The translations under genes and the position numbers were made by a program. From M2408 sp046303515 (GTDB lineage Bacteria > Bacteroidota > Bacteroidia > Flavobacteriales_D > Crocinitomicaceae): a stretch of 45,007 nucleotides of DNA. The notes under the pieces are model-generated. The model was given only the letters and a program-made list of their open reading frames with translations, was not told the origin of the DNA and ran no database searches. The stretch lies in the NCBI GenBank assembly GCA_046303515.1, contig JBKCGI010000147.1, positions 1 to 45,007 on the forward strand. Direction: 5' to 3'. How positions within the stretch are numbered: the stretch's first letter is position 1; each line of letters starts with the position of its first letter. This document shows, piece by piece, positions 41,360-45,007 of the stretch.

Positions 41360-44300
41360 TTATTTAAGGAGTGTTACATTACCCTTTATTAGTTCCTCAA
41401 ATCCTCCAATACAAGTTACCTGAAGATAATAATCATATACATCAGGGTCTAATTTTTTTCCTTTAAAGGTTCCATCCCAGCAAAAGTTTACATCAGTAGA
41501 TTCAAAAACCAGTTCGCCCCAACGATCATAAACTCTTAAAAGCATTTTTGTAATTTGTGGACCTCTAACACAAAATTGTTCGTTTTTATCTTTTCCGTTA
41601 GGAGAAAAAGCATTTGGAACATACACATATGGTGGTTTGCATTCTGAGGTAACGCATAAAATAGTAATAGTATCGGATGCTGTACATATTCCATCGCTGA
41701 CAGTTACAGTATATGTCGTTGTTTGGTTAACTGTTGCACTTGTTTGTTGCTCTGTTGGGTTACCTAATCCTGTAACTGGTGTCCATTGATAATTATAGTT
41801 GCCTATCGGTGTTGCTGATAATGTGACTTGAGTACCTGCAATTATTACTGTTTCGCTTGCATTTGCATTAATTGAAAATGAATTTACGGGACTGACATTA
41901 ATTAAGATCGAATCAGTGAACACACAGCCATTTGAAGCATTCACATCAACAAATAAATATCCAGGTTGATTTGTGACTGCTTTTATGTTTGTTGCAGAAA
42001 TCTGTGTTTCAATTAAGGAACTTGGATACCAACTGTAGGAGTAGGTAAGACCTGAATTATTAATGGCATTTACAAAAAAGTCTTCGTTCTCACAGACTTG
42101 TGCACCACCGATTAAATCTAAACCTGCACTCGTTAATTGAACAGTCACGCTATCAATTAAAGAACATCCATTATTCGACATTCGAATGTAAAAGGTTTGA
42201 GTTTGATTTTGAGGTGTTACTATTAAAATTGAATCTTGTAGATTTGAATTTAAGGTATCCGTGAAGTTATTGTTAGATGACCATTGATACACATCCGCGG
42301 CACCAAAACTGCTAGAAAACAATTCAATTGTATTTGAGCCACACATAATCGTGTCATTTGAAATCAAGTGCTGTAATGTGGGACCAACATTTATGGTGAT
42401 TTTTGCTGTATCTGATAAGAGGCAAATACTATCTAAGGTAATTAAAGTAATTTCATAAGTGCCAGGCGAATTGTAAGTGATATTTGGATTAAAAATCACT
42501 GTAGATGTATCTCCGTTTCCGAAATCCCATATGTAGGAATCAGAAGCTGCCGAGGTGTTTTGTAATTGAATTTGGAAGGGTGTACAACCTTGAAGTTGAT
42601 CAGTCGAAAATTCAGCTTTTAATATTAATTCAAAATCGAACTTGAAAATTATGTTGTTACAATTCGTGCTCAAATTTTGACTTGACCAAGCTCCAGCTGA
42701 AGTTGGAAAATCGCTATGACCACCACATCCACCACAAACCGATTGATATACAACTCCATTTTTATCAAAACGAGAAGTCCCACCATCTACATGTTCTTGA
42801 GCGACATTTCCACCTAGATAAGTGCCATATTTTAAAGCATTAAAACTACGTTCAATAACCATTAGATAGAAATCAAAACCACTAGGAGGGGTACTTTGAA
42901 AAGCATCAGAACTTACTGCCATTCCACTCAAGGGTGTGCCCTGAAGAATGTTTGCACCCCAACCACTTACGTAAATATTTCCACAAATATCAACCAAAAA
43001 GGCAGAGGGAGAAATGTTGATGTTTGCATTTCCATTTCCGAACACGGTTGAATTTTCAATAGTTGTAAGGTTTTCGTCCAATTTTGCAATGAATTGACCA
43101 CTATTTGGATTTACAAAGGTTGCATTCACCACAGGAAATAATCCTCCACGAGAGTGGCCAAGTACAAAAATTTTATCATTTCTATCGATTTCCACAAAGA
43201 AAGCTTGGTCGTAATTCGTTGTTCCTAAATAACTTACTCTTTGCAATACAGTTCCTGTTGCATTCAATTTACCTACAAATCCATCTGAAATCCCGCCGTT
43301 ATATGTATTTTGAAAACTTCCCGCAGTTTGTGGTAAATTATTCGAACTTGTACCACCAGAAAATACAATATTATAACTAGAATCAATCTTAACCGAGTAA
43401 CAAGCATCATTGTTTGAACCACCAAAATAACTCGAAAATAGGAGGGATGAAAGTGTTGAATTAAGCTTAAAAATTACTCCATCTTGTTGACCAGCATTAC
43501 TTGCTTGAAAGGCATTTTGGGTTGGGAAATTAGTTGAGCGTGAACACGATGCAACCAAACAATTATCTAAGGAGTCCAACATGATTTCTCCACGAAATTG
43601 ATCTCCGTAATTTGTAGTTAGCGAATCATAATAAATTACATTCCCATAATTCCCATTTTTCCCGAAAATCGTATAATTTGCTCCATCATTGTCACTTCCT
43701 CCCATGTACGTTGAAGCCAATAAATTATGACCATTTGCACTAATTTTTGCTACGAAAATGTCGGTTCCTGTGTTTCCGAAATTTGACCCATTAAACTGCA
43801 CAATTAACTGATTTCCTCCGCCATGACTCGCTTGAAAGCCTCCTTGGATTGGGAAATCAATACTGGAAGTTGCTCCATATATGTAAATGTTATTTTGTTT
43901 GTCACAAATCAAACTATGCGCCGTTTCCGTACCTTGTGTGTCGTCACCACCACCCAAAAAAGTGGTCCATAACATGCTTGTGCCATCAGCAGCATATTTA
44001 GAAATAAAAACATCAGTTGTGACAGATCCACCCACATTGGGTACGGTAAAATTAGAATTTACATCAAATGCCAAATCATCTGGTGTTGGATAAGCGTTTC
44101 CGTAAATCGTTCCTGCTGAATAAGCAGTTCCGTCATACCCATAAGTTGCAGTCATTCCAAAATTATCAGTAATTGAACCTGCATAAGTCGCAAAAACCAA
44201 AATTGGATCAATGATAAGTTTAAAATCAGGATTGTATTTCCCAATTTTAAATGAGATTTTATTAGCTAGATTTTGAAATTCACATTTTACTGGTATAATT

Positions 44301-44932
44301 TTCCCATTGATGATTTGGTAGGAGTAGGGCTTGTTTTCTTGAATTATTCCGTTTTTTGTTTCGATAATTAAATTACCTTGTTTATTGATTTTTATATTTT
44401 GCTGACCAACATATTCCAAGGAAATTACATTTGGATTGACATTTGCTTCAACATGGAATTCGTATTTTAAAACAGCATTTTCTTCAATCAATTTAAGGTG
44501 GATTCCATCATATAAATTTTGCAAGGTGGCCTCCGAATAAGCTTTCACATTTCCTTGCCATTTGCTTTTATCGTTTCCAATAAAGTAATTGTAATAGGCA
44601 GAAATTGGTTTTTCTTTCGCAATAGATTTGATTTCGTTAGATCCCAAAAAATTCAAGTGAACAACATCTTGTTTGTATTCCAAAGGATTTCCTTTAAAAT
44701 CAAAATTTGCGTGTGAATTGTGTAGGTTTGAATAATCAGTTAAATGGAAAAGGAGTTTGTGTTGTTGTACCCATAAATTTCCCCCTTGAAATTTACTTTT
44801 GAATAAAATTTCTTTTTCCCATTGTCCTTTGTTTTCTACAAAAGCTTGATGAATCGAATGTTTATGCTCAATTTCCTGTGAAAAAGACCAAACAAATAAA
44901 AATAAAAAACAAGTTCCTAAAAGTACTTTCAT
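41360..44932 (-). CDS. T9SS type B cargo protein: DUF7948, SBBP propeller, PKD, CHU_C domain
   Basis: 1190 residues. Signal peptide about 1-18 (...FVWSFS-QE). Residues about 28-250 form the DUF7948 domain ('FVENKGQWEKEILFKSKFQGGNLWVQQHKLLFHLTD', 'YYNYFIGND.SKWQGNVKAY'). SBBP-type propeller repeats cover about 260-770 ('DVFISKYAADGT.LLWTTFLGGG.DDTQG', 'FSSYFGGSNND'). A PKD domain follows ('SYIWDFGNGDTSTVIFNP.ITY'), then Ig-like segments with Cys pairs. From about 1106 comes the gliding-motility-associated C-terminal domain ('VYVPNAFSPNGKDKNEQFCV', 'VYDRWGELVFE', 'CWDGTFKGK.LDPDVYDYYLQV'), the type B signal. That signal sends proteins through T9SS but does not usually attach them to A-LPS, so the product may need a partner at the surface. 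Confidence 0.92.
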   Translation of the reverse strand: MKVLLGTCFLFLFVWSFSQEIEHKHSIHQAFVENKGQWEKEILFKSKFQGGNLWVQQHKLLFHLTDYSNLHNSHANFDFKGNPLEYKQDVVHLNFLGSNEIKSIAKEKPISAYYNYFIGNDKSKWQGNVKAYSEATLQNLYDGIHLKLIEENAVLKYEFHVEANVNPNVISLEYVGQQNIKINKQGNLIIETKNGIIQENKPYSYQIINGKIIPVKCEFQNLANKISFKIGKYNPDFKLIIDPILVFATYAGSITDNFGMTATYGYDGTAYSAGTIYGNAYPTPDDLAFDVNSNFTVPNVGGSVTTDVFISKYAADGTSMLWTTFLGGGDDTQGTETAHSLICDKQNNIYIYGATSSIDFPIQGGFQASHGGGNQLIVQFNGSNFGNTGTDIFVAKISANGHNLLASTYMGGSDNDGANYTIFGKNGNYGNVIYYDSLTTNYGDQFRGEIMLDSLDNCLVASCSRSTNFPTQNAFQASNAGQQDGVIFKLNSTLSSLLFSSYFGGSNNDACYSVKIDSSYNIVFSGGTSSNNLPQTAGSFQNTYNGGISDGFVGKLNATGTVLQRVSYLGTTNYDQAFFVEIDRNDKIFVLGHSRGGLFPVVNATFVNPNSGQFIAKLDENLTTIENSTVFGNGNANINISPSAFLVDICGNIYVSGWGANILQGTPLSGMAVSSDAFQSTPPSGFDFYLMVIERSFNALKYGTYLGGNVAQEHVDGGTSRFDKNGVVYQSVCGGCGGHSDFPTSAGAWSSQNLSTNCNNIIFKFDFELILKAEFSTDQLQGCTPFQIQLQNTSAASDSYIWDFGNGDTSTVIFNPNITYNSPGTYEITLITLDSICLLSDTAKITINVGPTLQHLISNDTIMCGSNTIELFSSSFGAADVYQWSSNNNFTDTLNSNLQDSILIVTPQNQTQTFYIRMSNNGCSLIDSVTVQLTSAGLDLIGGAQVCENEDFFVNAINNSGLTYSYSWYPSSLIETQISATNIKAVTNQPGYLFVDVNASNGCVFTDSILINVSPVNSFSINANASETVIIAGTQVTLSATPIGNYNYQWTPVTGLGNPTEQQTSATVNQTTTYTVTVSDGICTASDTITILCVTSECKPPYVYVPNAFSPNGKDKNEQFCVRGPQITKMLLRVYDRWGELVFESTDVNFCWDGTFKGKKLDPDVYDYYLQVTCIGGFEELIKGNVTLLK

Positions 44933-44946
44933 TTAAAATCAAGTAG

Positions 44947-44954
44947 TAAATTTG
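44947..44954 (+). promoter_or_regulatory. -7 box (TAAATTTG) pointing right at the window edge
   Basis: Exact TAnnTTTG match on the plus strand, divergent from the 1190-residue protein gene, followed 40 bp later by an ATG at 44995. Confidence 0.35.
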
Positions 44955-44994
44955 TATAAAAATAAGAAAAAAAATAAATCAAGATACACCAGCG

Positions 44995-45007
44995 ATGAAT
45001 TTTAAAA
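44995..45007 (+). CDS. Possible start of a rightward gene, cut by the window end
   Basis: ATG at 44995 followed by Asn, Phe and Lys codons to the edge. It is supported only by the divergent -7 box at 44947-44954 and by the need for something to follow. Four codons cannot identify a product. Confidence 0.25.

Noticed and set aside
1..45007. tRNA, rRNA, transposase, integrase or phage genes
   Set aside because: I looked on both strands and saw no cloverleaf with a plausible anticodon arm, no rRNA-like stretch and no recombinase motifs; absence by eye is not proof for small RNAs.

Overview
The window (AT-rich, roughly one third G+C) looks like a chromosomal segment of a Bacteroidota bacterium of the order Flavobacteriales, probably Crocinitomicaceae/Fluviicola-like. 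The signs are: five predicted type IX secretion (T9SS) cargo proteins, four with a type A C-terminal sorting domain and one with a gliding-motility-associated (CHU_C, type B) domain; lipoproteins; SPOR/HU-CCDC81, DUF4268 and PorG-like families; an almost complete lack of Shine-Dalgarno sequences; and the Bacteroidota -7 box TAnnTTTG in front of most transcription units. I see no tRNA, rRNA, CRISPR array, transposase or phage gene.

Layout, left to right. (1) 1-2795: the 3' part of a coiled-coil protein ending in two SPOR-like modules; its 5' side at the window edge carries two in-frame TAA codons inside a coding-like repeat. (2) 2867-3466 (-): Mn-type superoxide dismutase. (3) 3613-6341 (+): operon of an HU-CCDC81/SPOR membrane protein, a lipoprotein and a DUF4268 protein, followed by a 326-bp gap holding a nested inverted repeat. 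(4) 6668-7459 (+): small T9SS cargo protein. (5) 10442-7456 (-): operon of pyrD, an HMG-CoA lyase-like gene and two lipoprotein genes. (6) 11468-10515 (-): PorG/DUF6089-like outer-membrane barrel. (7) 14633-11585 (-): overlapping operon of an ECF sigma factor, a single-pass anti-sigma-like protein with a large periplasmic part, a stand-alone GldM-C-like secreted protein and an unknown secreted protein. (8) 15199-14846 and 15880-15260 (-): rhodanese lipoprotein and a small barrel-like protein. (9) 16134-18540 (+): NarL-type response regulator overlapping a 7TM-DISM histidine kinase. (10) 18756-25974 (+): secreted beta-helix protein and a 2044-residue T9SS propeller/repeat protein. (11) 26132-29258 (+): an FGE-sulfatase-fold protein joined to a second ECF sigma/anti-sigma pair. 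(12) 30265-29265 (-): four-TM protein and cupin lipoprotein. (13) 38856-30415, 41265-39031 and 44932-41360 (-): three very large or large T9SS cargo proteins in a row.

Taken together the window is devoted to the cell envelope: building and sorting surface proteins (T9SS cargo, PorG-like barrel, GldM-C-like protein) and regulating them (two ECF/anti-sigma modules and one two-component system). Housekeeping genes (pyrD, sod, HMG-CoA lyase) sit between. The most suggestive regulatory link is a 14-bp sequence shared by the leaders of the two-component operon and of the beta-helix/giant-protein unit immediately downstream, which would fit co-regulation. The most unusual gene products are the FGE-fold fusion encoded next to an ECF pair and the stand-alone GldM-C-like protein encoded inside the other ECF operon.
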